This document shows positions 1 through 6,913 of a DNA stretch of 64,000 bases, in pieces. The stretch lies in NCBI GenBank assembly GCA_944388075.1, contig CALXHI010000022.1, forward strand, positions 1-64,000. Reading direction: 5' to 3'. Every line of letters begins with the position of its first letter. Position 1 is the first letter of the stretch. The position numbers were made by a program, and so were the translations under genes. Source of the DNA: an uncultured Clostridia bacterium (GTDB lineage: Bacteria > Bacillota > Clostridia > Oscillospirales > Ruminococcaceae). Below the pieces are notes generated by a model. That model did not search any database. It was not told where the DNA came from and worked only from the letters and a program-made list of their open reading frames with translations.

Positions 1-58
1 TGACATCCTCCGAAGTGCAAGCTTTTTTCTCGTTTTTAACACTTTTCCTTGCACTTCT

Positions 59-87
59 ATTATATCACATTAGGACGTTTTTGTCGA
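59..87 (-). promoter_or_regulatory. Leftward sigma-A-type promoter
   Basis: On the minus strand TCGACA and TATAAT are separated by 17 nt. A perfect 10-bp inverted repeat (GAAGTGCAAG at 12-21, CTTGCACTTC at 48-57) lies just downstream in the predicted 5' leader. The gene it would drive lies off the left edge. Confidence 0.4.
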
Positions 88-95
88 TATTTCTG

Positions 96-687
96 TCAAT
101 ATTTATGGTTTGAGGATACACTATATAAATCGCTGTAAGCAATTCCTTCATCGATAAAACCACCTATTTGGAATGTGATTCTCATCCAGTCCAGTATAGG
201 ATCATCAAGCCTGTCGGTGATGTCATACCAGTATCCATACAGATTACTATCTATTATTTCCGGCTCTGTTGTAGTTGTAACAGTTGTCATCACCTTAGTA
301 GTTACTCTTGTCGTGGTCGTAGGTTTCGTTGTAGTCGTGACTTTTGTGGTCACAGTCGGTTTGCTTGTTACGCTCTCTGCTGCAGAAGTTTCTTTCTCCT
401 GCACAGAAGCTGTGGTTGTGGTGCTTTCGGTATCATCCGGAATCGCTTTCGTTGTTGTAATGGTTTCCGTTTCGGTCGTAACTGATGGGATATCATCCGA
501 ACAAGTTTCAGTGACTTCGGGTATCCTTTCGGTTATCGTTGTGGTGGTCGTTTGCTCTGTGGCTTGCACGGCTGTTGTTGTCTGACTTACCGTCGAGGTT
601 TCCGTCGGCTCTGCAGGCAATGCCTGATTACCACAGCCGGTCAGGATTCCTGCACACAACAGCAAGAAGCAGTAAGGATTTTTTCAT
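96..687 (-). CDS. Thr-rich surface lipoprotein, frameshifted near its start
   Basis: Secreted lipoprotein of unknown function. The open frame from 665 holds the end of a signal peptide with lipobox LTGC, about 110 residues very rich in Thr, Ser and Glu, and a short C-terminal domain with several Tyr and Trp residues. The only ATG with a good Shine-Dalgarno (GGAGGG) is at 687, but it reads MKKSLLLL in the wrong frame and stops after 19 codons. Removing one base from the A6 run just after that ATG joins the frames to give MKNPYCFLLLCAGILTGC, a normal lipoprotein leader. So the gene is either broken, switched by slippage in the A6 run, or affected by a sequencing error. A TTG start at 665 would lack the positively charged n-region. 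The Thr linker resembles those of secreted ruminococcal proteins. Any function for the C-terminal domain is unknown. Confidence 0.55.
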
Positions 688-712
688 GCAAATCCCTCCT
701 CGGTATAGTTTG

Positions 713-741
713 ATTATACCATACCAGCCCACCGTTTTAAA
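713..741 (-). promoter_or_regulatory. Promoter of the Thr-rich lipoprotein
   Basis: TTTAAA and TATAAT on the minus strand, 17 nt apart, followed by GAGGAGGG ahead of the ATG at 687. The -35 box lies inside the methyltransferase remnant, so the promoter may have formed at a deletion junction. Confidence 0.45.
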
Positions 742-810
742 ACCGACCACTCTTTCAAAGGCACTACGGAATCCTCCGATGCCCGAAAAAGCGTCGAATA
801 CTCGGATCAT
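727..810 (-). pseudogene. Remnant of a DNA (cytosine-5) methyltransferase N-terminus
   Basis: An ATG at 810, preceded by GAAAGGAG, opens with MIRVFDAFSGIGGFRSAF. This matches motif I (FSGIGGF) of DNA cytosine-5 methyltransferases, which binds S-adenosylmethionine. The similarity continues through roughly VGFKTVG and then ends; the sequence runs into the promoter and leader of the lipoprotein. None of the later motifs (PCQ, ENV and so on) is present, so this is about 28 codons of a gene normally over 300. Such enzymes are common cargo of conjugative elements in Firmicutes, which agrees with the neighbouring element-type genes. The open frame that joins the remnant to the lipoprotein leader is not a real protein. 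Confidence 0.65.
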
Positions 811-841
811 ATGACCAACTCCTTTCTTGTTTTGGGTATAA

Positions 842-874
842 GAAAAGCCGTCTGTGATTGTTAGTCACAAACGG
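842..874 (-). terminator. Terminator after the flavodoxin gene
   Basis: Minus-strand hairpin CCGTTTGTGA / TCACAGACGG (one G-U pair), followed by CTTTTCTT. It sits 45 nt past the flavodoxin stop codon. Confidence 0.65.
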
Positions 875-918
875 TTATGTAAATCTTATTCAGTTCGACA
901 TATTGGAATTTGTTGATT

Positions 919-1458
919 TTAAGTAGCCTTGCTTGCACAGCTATTAAGGTACTCAATTATTGGTTGTATATATTTTATATCCGAAATATCGTATGACGAC
1001 GACATCATTTTTATCTGTTCCTCATCAGCTTCTGTCTTGTTTTTCTTTGAATTCAAAACCTTGACAAACATTTTTATCATCGTTTTTGATGTTACAGGCA
1101 TTTTTTCATAATCAAGACCACCGGGACAATAAAACCATCTTACTACTTTAAGTTCTTCATCAGTGAAGTTTTTAGGTAGTGTTAGTTCGATTTCAGGGTT
1201 TTCTATAGGGCTTGCACCAACACAGAAAGCTACAAGCTTCTTTTCACTCCACCTTGAAATATTCTTCTTAAACCATTTGAGTTTGCTTATTGAACCAGCC
1301 ACAGCCCAACCACCAAAAACTATGGCATCGTAGCTATCTAAATCCATATTTTTGGCTTTGCCGTATTCGATGCATTCTGCGTTTGTTTTTTGTGCTATCC
1401 ATTGGGCATATCTTTTTGTAAATCCCGTCTGTGAATTATAAATTACAATCGTTTTCAT
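919..1458 (-). CDS. Flavodoxin-domain protein
   Basis: A 179-residue protein with an N-terminal flavodoxin fold. The FMN phosphate-binding loop is visible as IYNSQTGFTKRYA (residues 6-18), followed by a DAIVFGGWAVAGS stretch typical of the HemG/flavodoxin group. It probably binds FMN and carries electrons in the cytoplasm; its partner is unknown. The C-terminal third, including the KNKTEADEEQ region, is a helical extension beyond a minimal flavodoxin. The start at 1458 has GAGGAG upstream. A promoter (1525-1553) and terminator (842-874) make it monocistronic. It lies within the decayed element segment, so it may be element cargo. Confidence 0.8.
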   Translation of the reverse strand: MKTIVIYNSQTGFTKRYAQWIAQKTNAECIEYGKAKNMDLDSYDAIVFGGWAVAGSISKLKWFKKNISRWSEKKLVAFCVGASPIENPEIELTLPKNFTDEELKVVRWFYCPGGLDYEKMPVTSKTMIKMFVKVLNSKKNKTEADEEQIKMMSSSYDISDIKYIQPIIEYLNSCASKAT

Positions 1459-1524
1459 TTTTTATTCTCCTCATAATAGCATATCCATAAAAATTCTTAT
1501 TTTCCGGTCTGTTCAACCTCCTAT

Positions 1525-1553
1525 ATTATACCACATCCCACCGTCATTTTCAA
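1525..1553 (-). promoter_or_regulatory. Promoter of the flavodoxin gene
   Basis: Minus-strand TTGAAA and TATAAT with exactly 17 nt between them, 67 nt upstream of the flavodoxin ATG. Confidence 0.6.
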
Positions 1554-1554
1554 T

Positions 1555-1595
1555 AGAAAAGAGGTTACAGAGTTCAAAATCAAACCTGCAACCTC
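1555..1595 (-). terminator. Terminator after the DUF4314 gene
   Basis: Minus-strand stem GAGGTTGCAG / CTGTAACCTC followed by TTTTC, just after the DUF4314 stop codon. It immediately precedes the flavodoxin promoter. Confidence 0.6.
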
Positions 1596-1601
1596 AATTG
1601 C

Positions 1602-1904
1602 TCACATCGTCATATCCACATCTTCTGTTTCGTCCATGCTCTCATCTTCGGACTTCTCCTGCGTCGGTTCGTATTCCATACCGATTTTGTAAAAATCGTC
1701 CTCACCGTAAATCACACCGAGGGAACGACCGTTGTCGAAAGTACAATGAAGTGTGCCAGCATCATCCACATGGTCAACTGTGCCTTTGGTGCCACATTCA
1801 ATCGGATGATACGGATCATTCATTCTCTCAATCTGAATTCTCGTACCCTTGGGATACATCTTTTTGATACGTTCTACCTCTTTCTGACTTGGAAAATCGT
1901 TCAT
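1602..1904 (-). CDS. DUF4314-type mobile-element protein
   Basis: A 100-residue cytoplasmic protein. The core is YPKGTRIQIERMNDPYH, then GTKGTVDHVDDAGTLH and FDNGRSLGVIYGEDDF. This is the small beta-barrel-like pattern I recall as DUF4314, found in integrative and conjugative elements of Firmicutes, often beside larger element proteins as here. The molecular role is unknown. The C-terminus is a low-complexity acidic tail (SEDESMDETEDVDMTM). The start at 1904 follows GTGAGGTGA at good spacing. A short coding-like stretch ending at 1917, in another frame, precedes it and looks like the C-terminus of a deleted upstream gene. Confidence 0.7.
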   Translation of the reverse strand: MNDFPSQKEVERIKKMYPKGTRIQIERMNDPYHPIECGTKGTVDHVDDAGTLHCTFDNGRSLGVIYGEDDFYKIGMEYEPTQEKSEDESMDETEDVDMTM

Positions 1905-1973
1905 TCATATCACCTCACATAGAAATACCGCCCATATCGAGGCTTTCTTCTTCCTCAATATCGGCGGTGTCCG

Positions 1974-2786
1974 TTATCTCTGCTTCAATCTGCCAACTGT
2001 TTTTTCATTGACTGGAGAATCCTCATTGTAATAAATCATCAGTCCACGATATTCTTCCTCCGGTTCAGAGTACTTTTTGATAGCTGCATTGATTTCATCC
2101 TCACAGCCACAAGCACAGCTTGAGGGGATCACCTCGTAATCATCGTAGTCGAAATCTTCATTTTCGTCATATTGCGGTTCAGCTTGAATCTCAAGGGGAC
2201 AATAGAGCTTCATCTCCTGTGTAGGCTTTGCGGTAACCGTGAAATCTGCCTGATCTTCGATTCCAAGGTAATGATCTCGAACCTCTGCGAGGTCATCACG
2301 TCTGTCAAGCATTTCAGCCAACGCCTGAATCATTATGGCTTTCATATCACCGTCACCGAGCATATCATCAAAATTGAATTTCTGCTGTCCGGTGTGAGCA
2401 AGCTCAGCAATGCAGTCTGCCATAGCTTTCAGCTCTGCATGGAGCTGACATTCTCCGTAAGTGAATTCGCTCTGATCGATGATTGCTCTTGCATTCGGAA
2501 TGAACTGTGACTTGCGGGCGTAGCCAGCACCCTCAGCTTCAACGAGGATTCCATCTCTGCCATTAGCATCGAGGAAGAGAATGCAGTGGGCAGTGTTGCC
2601 TTCCATATACATCAGCTCTCTGTTTTCGATGATTTCGAGGCAGTCATCCAAGGGATGATTCTTCATCTGCTCGAACCTCTTTCCGTAGAGGGGAATGATT
2701 TTCTCCACCTCAATCTGCATCGGCTCATAGCTGTAAGCCTTGTGATTCAGCGGAGCATTAAATATTAACTTCTTCATGGGCATCAT
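1974..2786 (-). CDS. Truncated element-associated protein of unknown function
   Basis: A 270-residue protein of a type common in conjugative elements of Clostridia (possibly DUF6329; from memory). Visible features are an N-terminal APLNHKAYSYEPMQIEVEK region, a central helical part, an acidic stretch (DENEDFDYDDYE) and a CACGCEDE cysteine cluster. It ends abruptly after GLMIYYNEDSPVNEK with TVGRLKQR. In the family as I remember it, a second domain follows NEK, so the 3' part seems deleted. Immediately past the stop, another frame carries QIEAEITDTADIEEEE down to 1917, which reads like the tail of a different element gene fused by the deletion. Alternative ATGs at 2783 and 2777 are possible; the ribosome site is weak. 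Confidence 0.6.
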   Translation of the reverse strand: MMPMKKLIFNAPLNHKAYSYEPMQIEVEKIIPLYGKRFEQMKNHPLDDCLEIIENRELMYMEGNTAHCILFLDANGRDGILVEAEGAGYARKSQFIPNARAIIDQSEFTYGECQLHAELKAMADCIAELAHTGQQKFNFDDMLGDGDMKAIMIQALAEMLDRRDDLAEVRDHYLGIEDQADFTVTAKPTQEMKLYCPLEIQAEPQYDENEDFDYDDYEVIPSSCACGCEDEINAAIKKYSEPEEEYRGLMIYYNEDSPVNEKTVGRLKQR

Positions 2787-2811
2787 CTCGCTTTCATTTT
2801 AATAGTATAGG

Positions 2812-2867
2812 GAAAACAAAAAATGCCGAACCAATCGAGAGTGGTAACTCTCAATCAATTCGGCATT
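2812..2867 (-). terminator. Leftward intrinsic terminator
   Basis: Minus-strand hairpin with outer stem AATGCCGAA / TTCGGCATT and inner stem GAGAGT / ACTCTC, then a T6 run. It stands directly upstream of the truncated element gene and would insulate it from transcription coming from the tRNA side. The stretch 2868-3050 between this hairpin and the tRNA terminator shows no convincing gene. Confidence 0.6.
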
Positions 2868-3050
2868 AGAACCAAGAAACCGTTTCAAACTTTGTGAAAG
2901 ATTTTCTGGGTAAAAAAGAGCAGACTTCGAAATTTCTCTCCAAATCTGCGCTCAAATCTCTTGAAAACCCAAAAACGCCCGTTCGAGTCCCCAAAACAGC
3001 CTTAGGTGATCCACGGTTTTGCAAATAAATTTTTAGTCCTCTGAATGCAG

Positions 3051-3076
3051 AAAAACCACGCAAATGCGTGGTTTTT
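3051..3076 (-). terminator. Terminator of the tRNA-Thr gene
   Basis: Perfect 11-bp stem (AAAAACCACGC / GCGTGGTTTTT) with a 4-nt loop, 31 nt past the tRNA 3' end. T and A runs flank both sides, so it could act in both directions. Confidence 0.75.
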
Positions 3077-3106
3077 CGCTATGTGATCTTTTTCGTCACA
3101 TATAGA

Positions 3107-3182
3107 TGGAGCTGTTTGCCGGATTTGAACCGGCGACCTCATCCTTACCAAGGATGTGCTCTACCAACTGAGCTAAAACAGC
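3107..3182 (-). tRNA. tRNA-Thr (anticodon GGT)
   Basis: The complete cloverleaf is readable on the minus strand. The acceptor stem is GCTGTTT / AAACAGC with T as discriminator and an encoded CCA. The D arm contains AGCTCAGTTGGTAGAGC. The anticodon stem is CATCC / GGATG around loop TTGGTAA, giving anticodon GGT, which reads ACC and ACU. The T arm contains GTTCAAATC. Its 3' end faces the decayed element segment on the left, the usual side for integration into a tRNA gene. Confidence 0.96.
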
Positions 3183-3228
3183 GAAATATCGTGATTTTAG
3201 TCTGTCGATTTTGCCCGACTGCCTTTAT

Positions 3229-3257
3229 ATTATACCGCATATCAATGCAAATGTCAA
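3229..3257 (-). promoter_or_regulatory. Promoter of tRNA-Thr
   Basis: Perfect consensus TTGACA and TATAAT on the minus strand with a 17-nt spacer, 47 nt upstream of the tRNA. Confidence 0.8.
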
Positions 3258-3364
3258 GAGGAAATTCAGATTTTGGATGAATTTAGCTGAATGCACAAAA
3301 ATAAGGCTGAAACAAACTAATAATATGGCAATAGCGCAAAGTTCCACTTTCTTGGTGCAACATC

Positions 3365-3393
3365 TTGCAATTTTGAGCGGCTTATGGTAAAAT
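3365..3393 (+). promoter_or_regulatory. Promoter of the cohesin-GH25 gene
   Basis: TTGCAA and TAAAAT with a 17-nt spacer, about 65 nt upstream of the start region. The rest of 3183-3456 shows only this and the tRNA promoter. Confidence 0.6.
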
Positions 3394-3459
3394 AGAGAAG
3401 AACTTGGGACAAAGACAATGTGCTTTGTGCAATTTGTTATATTTTGAGAAGGAGGAATG

Positions 3460-4713
3460 GTGAACTTGAATAAAAGACGATCCTTTTTTGCCACCATGAT
3501 GGCAGCGATTCTGGGTATTTCCACCTATTGCAGTCCACTGGCGGCGAGTGCGATCGATCAGACATTGGCGGATTGGAATGGCGACGGCGTAATAGATGTG
3601 TTTGATTTCGTGCTTGCGAAGCGAGAGTCGGTGGCGGCGAAGAATCCGATGCAGCTTGCCGTATCGGATGCGGCCGGAACACCGGGAGAGACCGTTGCGG
3701 TTGATATTACCTTGCAGGGTAATCCCGGTCACATCAGTACCGGTGTGAAGCTAACCTATGACAGCAGTCTTGTGTTGGGCGGTGAGGCGCTCAGCTATGA
3801 AATCGGCGAAGTTGCCGATGCAGAGCAGACGATGGTTGTTTTGTTGCCGGAGGAGGCAGCTGTTTACTGCGACTATCCTGATGACGGCGGCGAAGCGGTT
3901 TATAACGGTCAAATCCTGCGTGTGTACTTTACGATTCCCGAGGACGCACAGCCCGGTGCGCAGTATATGCTCGGTCTTACGAATGTACGTTTTGAGCAAA
4001 ATGCCACGCTTGGGGATGTGTCCTATCTGGTTCAGCGGGGGAAGATCACGGTTGAAGATCCAAGTGTCGCAAAGCCGTTTGAGCCGCTGTTTGGCATTGA
4101 TGTGTCGCATTGGCAGGGGGATATCGATTGGATGGCGGTGAAAGAATCCGGCGTCAACTATGCGATTCTGCGTGCCGGTTATGGCAGATATGCAAGTCAG
4201 GTCGATAAGCAGTTCTATCAGAATTATGAGGGCGCAACCGCAGCCGGCATTCCGGTCGGGGCGTACTGGTATTCCTATGCGATGTCGCCGGCGGAGGCGA
4301 GGCTGGAAGCGAAAGCCTGTTTGGAAGTCATTGATGGGTTGTCCTTTGAATATCCGATTGCCTTTGACTTTGAAGAGCCGGAGCAGTTGGCATTGAGTGT
4401 TGCGGAATGCTCGGCAATTATCGAAGCATTTTGCGATGAGATGGAGGCGGCAGGATATTTTGTGACCCTGTACTGCTCGTCCTATTACTTGACCAATAAG
4501 GTGAGCGAAGAAGTGCGGACGGAACAGGATATATGGGTTGCCCATTACAATGTCAGCAAGCCCTCGTATACCGGTGCATATGGAATGTGGCAGTATGGCT
4601 GTACCGGTATCGTGCCGGGGATTGCCGGTGATGTCGATTGTAATTGGTGCTATCGGGATTATCCGACCATCATTCGCAATGCAGGGCTTAACAATACCGC
4701 AGCCTTACAATAA
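3460..4713 (+). CDS. Secreted cohesin-GH25 muramidase with half-dockerin
   Basis: A secreted protein of about 417 residues with an unusual architecture. A signal peptide (NKRRSF, then a hydrophobic run to SPLAASA) is followed by one dockerin-like calcium repeat (DWNGDGVIDVFDFVLAKR, about 39-56), a cohesin-like domain (about 67-200; TPGETVAVDITL, TGVKLTYDSSLVL) and a GH25 lysozyme domain (about 211-405). GH25 catalytic residues are present: DVSHWQG near 215 and the DFE of DFEEP near 304. The enzyme would cleave the MurNAc-GlcNAc bond of peptidoglycan or bind it as an anchor, while the cohesin would hold dockerin enzymes. Only one of the usual two dockerin repeats is seen. The ATG at 3457 is 1 nt from GGAGG, so GTG at 3460 or TTG at 3466 is the likelier start. 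It has its own promoter and terminator. Confidence 0.85.
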   Translation: MNLNKRRSFFATMMAAILGISTYCSPLAASAIDQTLADWNGDGVIDVFDFVLAKRESVAAKNPMQLAVSDAAGTPGETVAVDITLQGNPGHISTGVKLTYDSSLVLGGEALSYEIGEVADAEQTMVVLLPEEAAVYCDYPDDGGEAVYNGQILRVYFTIPEDAQPGAQYMLGLTNVRFEQNATLGDVSYLVQRGKITVEDPSVAKPFEPLFGIDVSHWQGDIDWMAVKESGVNYAILRAGYGRYASQVDKQFYQNYEGATAAGIPVGAYWYSYAMSPAEARLEAKACLEVIDGLSFEYPIAFDFEEPEQLALSVAECSAIIEAFCDEMEAAGYFVTLYCSSYYLTNKVSEEVRTEQDIWVAHYNVSKPSYTGAYGMWQYGCTGIVPGIAGDVDCNWCYRDYPTIIRNAGLNNTAALQ

Positions 4714-4736
4714 CCATTGCATTCCATAGAAAAAGG

Positions 4737-4771
4737 ATGTCACTCTCTCGGATCGAGAGAGTGACATTTTT
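4737..4771 (+). terminator. Terminator of the cohesin-GH25 gene
   Basis: Perfect 14-bp stem beginning ATGTCACTCTCTCG with a 3-nt loop, followed by T5. Confidence 0.85.
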
Positions 4772-4802
4772 CGTGCATGTGCGAAAATTTGCTGCTGTTC
4801 TC

Positions 4803-4831
4803 TTGACAAATTCGAAGCCATGTGATACACT
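4803..4831 (+). promoter_or_regulatory. Promoter of dut
   Basis: TTGACA and TACACT with a 17-nt spacer, about 50 nt upstream of the dut ATG. Confidence 0.7.
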
Positions 4832-4880
4832 AAATAGGGACAGATTCCCATATCAGTCAGAGTCAGAGAAGGAGAATAGC

Positions 4881-5333
4881 ATGGAATTGCGATTTCAAAA
4901 GCTGCGCCCACAGGCGATCATTCCACAGCGGGCAACAGAACACAGTGCCGGTGTGGATTTGTGCGCCTGCATTGAGGAAACGGTGGTGATTCCGCCGCAT
5001 GGCATTGTAAAAATACCAACCGGACTTGCAGTTGAACCGTCCGAACCGCAGGTTGTGCTGATGCTGTGCGCCCGATCGGGCCTTGCTGCAAAGCATGGTA
5101 TCGGTATGGCAAACGGCGTTGGCATTGTGGATGCGGACTATCGGGGCGAGATTGCGATTCCGCTGCTCAATCAAAGTGCAGAGCCGTTTACCGTTACACC
5201 GGGAATGCGGATTGCACAGCTGTTGGTGCTGCCGATTTGTTATCCCAGATGCAGAGAAGTGCAAATTCTGACGGATACGGTGCGAGGGACGGGCGGCTTT
5301 GGCTCAACAGGTGTGGAATCGAAGTCGTTGTAA
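4881..5333 (+). CDS. dut: dUTP diphosphatase
   Basis: Hydrolyses dUTP to dUMP and pyrophosphate, keeping uracil out of DNA and supplying dUMP for thymidylate synthesis. The 150-residue protein has all five motifs of trimeric dUTPases: HSAGVDLCA (21-29), RSGLA (65-69), GVGIVDADYRGEI (79-91), RIAQLLV (110-116) and the glycine-rich RGTGGFGSTG (135-144). Length is typical. The ATG at 4881 is set by GAAGGAG at good spacing; the frame stays open upstream but has no better site. It is the first gene of a short run with the DUF4321, HMA and PHP genes. Confidence 0.96.
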   Translation: MELRFQKLRPQAIIPQRATEHSAGVDLCACIEETVVIPPHGIVKIPTGLAVEPSEPQVVLMLCARSGLAAKHGIGMANGVGIVDADYRGEIAIPLLNQSAEPFTVTPGMRIAQLLVLPICYPRCREVQILTDTVRGTGGFGSTGVESKSL

Positions 5334-5351
5334 ACAGAAAGGAACACAAGC

Positions 5352-5615
5352 ATGAAGTATAAAATGACATTGATTTTTTGCATTATTGCTGCTGTGGTGT
5401 TGGGTGCATATCTGGGAGAGATGTGCAGCGATATTGAATATCTGAAATTTTTGGGCTACAGCAAATCGTTTGGGTTTGATTCGACAACATTTGATATACA
5501 GGTCATCAGCTTGACACTTGGATTTCGTGTTGAGATGAATGTGATGCAGTTGCTTTTGCTTGCGATTTCGATTTTCGTGGCGAGAAAGCTGGCAGATGCG
5601 ATCAAAACAAGTTAA
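5352..5615 (+). CDS. DUF4321 small membrane protein
   Basis: An 87-residue protein with two membrane segments, one at residues 5-22 and one near 64-80, separated by an extracytoplasmic loop. The order (N-terminal helix, LGEM motif, loop, ISLTLGFRVEMN, C-terminal helix, short basic end) matches the DUF4321 family of Clostridia as I remember it. No function is established. It lies 18 nt after dut and 16 nt before the HMA gene, so co-transcription is likely. Confidence 0.75.
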   Translation: MKYKMTLIFCIIAAVVLGAYLGEMCSDIEYLKFLGYSKSFGFDSTTFDIQVISLTLGFRVEMNVMQLLLLAISIFVARKLADAIKTS

Positions 5616-5631
5616 TAGGAGGATAACGGTT

Positions 5632-5841
5632 ATGAAGCAGATTTTGACAGTATCGGGGATGCACTGTGCCCACTGTGCGGCAGCGGTCAAGGAAGCCTTG
5701 GAGTCTGCCGGTGCGATGCAGGTTACGGTGGATTTGCAGACCAAGCAGGTCGTGTGCGAATCTGACTTGTCGGAGGCGGCACTGCGTGCGGCATTGGAGG
5801 AAGAGGATTTCACATTGGAAAAGGTGACGACCGAAGCATGA
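5632..5841 (+). CDS. Heavy-metal-associated (HMA) domain protein
   Basis: A 69-residue stand-alone HMA domain with the metal-binding GMHCAHC motif at residues 9-15. Proteins of this size act as soluble copper chaperones (CopZ-like) or bind other soft metals in the cytoplasm. No P-type ATPase or metal regulator is adjacent, so the metal and partner are unclear. The start at 5632 follows AGGAGG; the same frame is open upstream into the DUF4321 gene but that extension is not needed. The stop overlaps the start of the PHP gene (ATGA), which suggests translational coupling. Confidence 0.85.
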   Translation: MKQILTVSGMHCAHCAAAVKEALESAGAMQVTVDLQTKQVVCESDLSEAALRAALEEEDFTLEKVTTEA

Positions 5842-6533
5842 CACGCTGGGAAACGCATGTGCATACGGCGGAGGGCAGTGCTTGTGGGCGAGTCTTTGGC
5901 GCAGAGATGGCGTGTGTGTGCAAGCAGCTGGGCTATGACGGCATGATTGTCACCGACCACTTTTATCACGGCAACACGGCGGTTTCGAGAGATTTGCCGT
6001 GGGAAAGCTGGGTGAAGCAGTTCTGCATGGGCTATCGCAATGCCCGTGCACAAGGCGAAAAGATCGGGTTGACTGTTCTGTTTGGATGGGAGTACAGCTG
6101 GAACGGGGCGGATTTCCTGACCTATGGCCTGACACCGGAATGGCTGCTGGCACATCCCGAAACGATACAGGTGTCACCGAAGGCATATCTGCAGATGGTG
6201 CGGGATGCCGGTGCATTGGTTGTGCAGGCACATCCGTTTCGCATGGCACACTATGTCGATGCGATCAAGCTGCTGCCGGACTGTACGGATGCGGTGGAGG
6301 TCTATAACGGCGGCAATACCGATATACGGTTCAACGAACGGGCACAGTGGTATGCGGAAAGCTATGGCTTGCCGCAGGTGTCCGGCTCGGATGCCCATGA
6401 GATTGATCGGTTTTCGGGAGGCGTGCTGGTGGACGGCATCCTCCAAATGGCAGAGGACTATGGCAAAGCTGTGTGGGAAGGCAGAATTGTCGGTTTGATT
6501 CGAGATGGCAAGGATGTGCCGTTTGGACTCTGA
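5838..6533 (+). CDS. PHP-domain phosphoesterase
   Basis: A 231-residue cytoplasmic PHP-family protein. Metal ligands are visible as HVHT (7-10), the TDH of MIVTDHFYHGN, QAHPFR and the C-terminal SGSDAHE. PHP proteins of this length hydrolyse phosphomonoesters or small nucleotide phosphates (histidinol phosphatase or YciV-like); the substrate cannot be assigned from sequence alone. It starts inside the HMA stop codon and ends at the terminator at 6537-6590, making it the last gene of the dut run. Confidence 0.88.
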   Translation: MTRWETHVHTAEGSACGRVFGAEMACVCKQLGYDGMIVTDHFYHGNTAVSRDLPWESWVKQFCMGYRNARAQGEKIGLTVLFGWEYSWNGADFLTYGLTPEWLLAHPETIQVSPKAYLQMVRDAGALVVQAHPFRMAHYVDAIKLLPDCTDAVEVYNGGNTDIRFNERAQWYAESYGLPQVSGSDAHEIDRFSGGVLVDGILQMAEDYGKAVWEGRIVGLIRDGKDVPFGL

Positions 6534-6536
6534 ATC

Positions 6537-6590
6537 ACAAAACAGCGATATCGGCAGGCATTGACGTCTGAGATATCGCTGTTTTGTTGT
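6537..6590 (+). terminator. Terminator of the dut-PHP operon
   Basis: A 16-bp stem (ACAAAACAGCGATATC with its complement at 6572-6587) around a 19-nt loop. The downstream arm ends GTTTTGT. Bases 6591-6812 show no gene. Confidence 0.7.
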
Positions 6591-6812
6591 ACGCATATAT
6601 TGTTGTATGGCATTGCATGTGGCACTGTCTGATTTCGCATAGAACTGTGCAATTATCATATGGCATCTGCTGTTATGCGGTTTTTGTGATGTTTGGATTG
6701 GTAGTATCTTGCTACGCCAACAATATAGCACAAAAAACAACGGCAAAACGCATGGGAAGTTGCACAAGGAATGCCATGGGTTATCCAAACCGCCGAAAAC
6801 AATGTCAGTAAC

Positions 6813-6841
6813 TTGACATTTTGGGCAGAATCTTGTATACT
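6813..6841 (+). promoter_or_regulatory. Promoter of the phosphofructokinase gene
   Basis: TTGACA and TATACT with a 17-nt spacer, about 70 nt upstream of the ATG at 6914. Confidence 0.8.
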
Positions 6842-6913
6842 GGAAGGCGGATGAAACGACAAAGGGCGAAAACGGTCGATTCTCCAGAAAATTTGAGAGG
6901 AGTTTTTCACCCT

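Noticed and set aside
628..810. 60-codon protein beginning MIRVFDAFSG
   Set aside because: A chimera of the methyltransferase remnant, a promoter and the out-of-frame lipoprotein leader.
2965..2990. GTTCGAGTC, like a tRNA T-loop
   Set aside because: Flanking bases cannot form a T stem and no cloverleaf is present.
2866..3063. 65-codon minus-strand open frame between tRNA-Thr and the element gene
   Set aside because: Spans the tRNA terminator and has no ribosome site or recognisable sequence.
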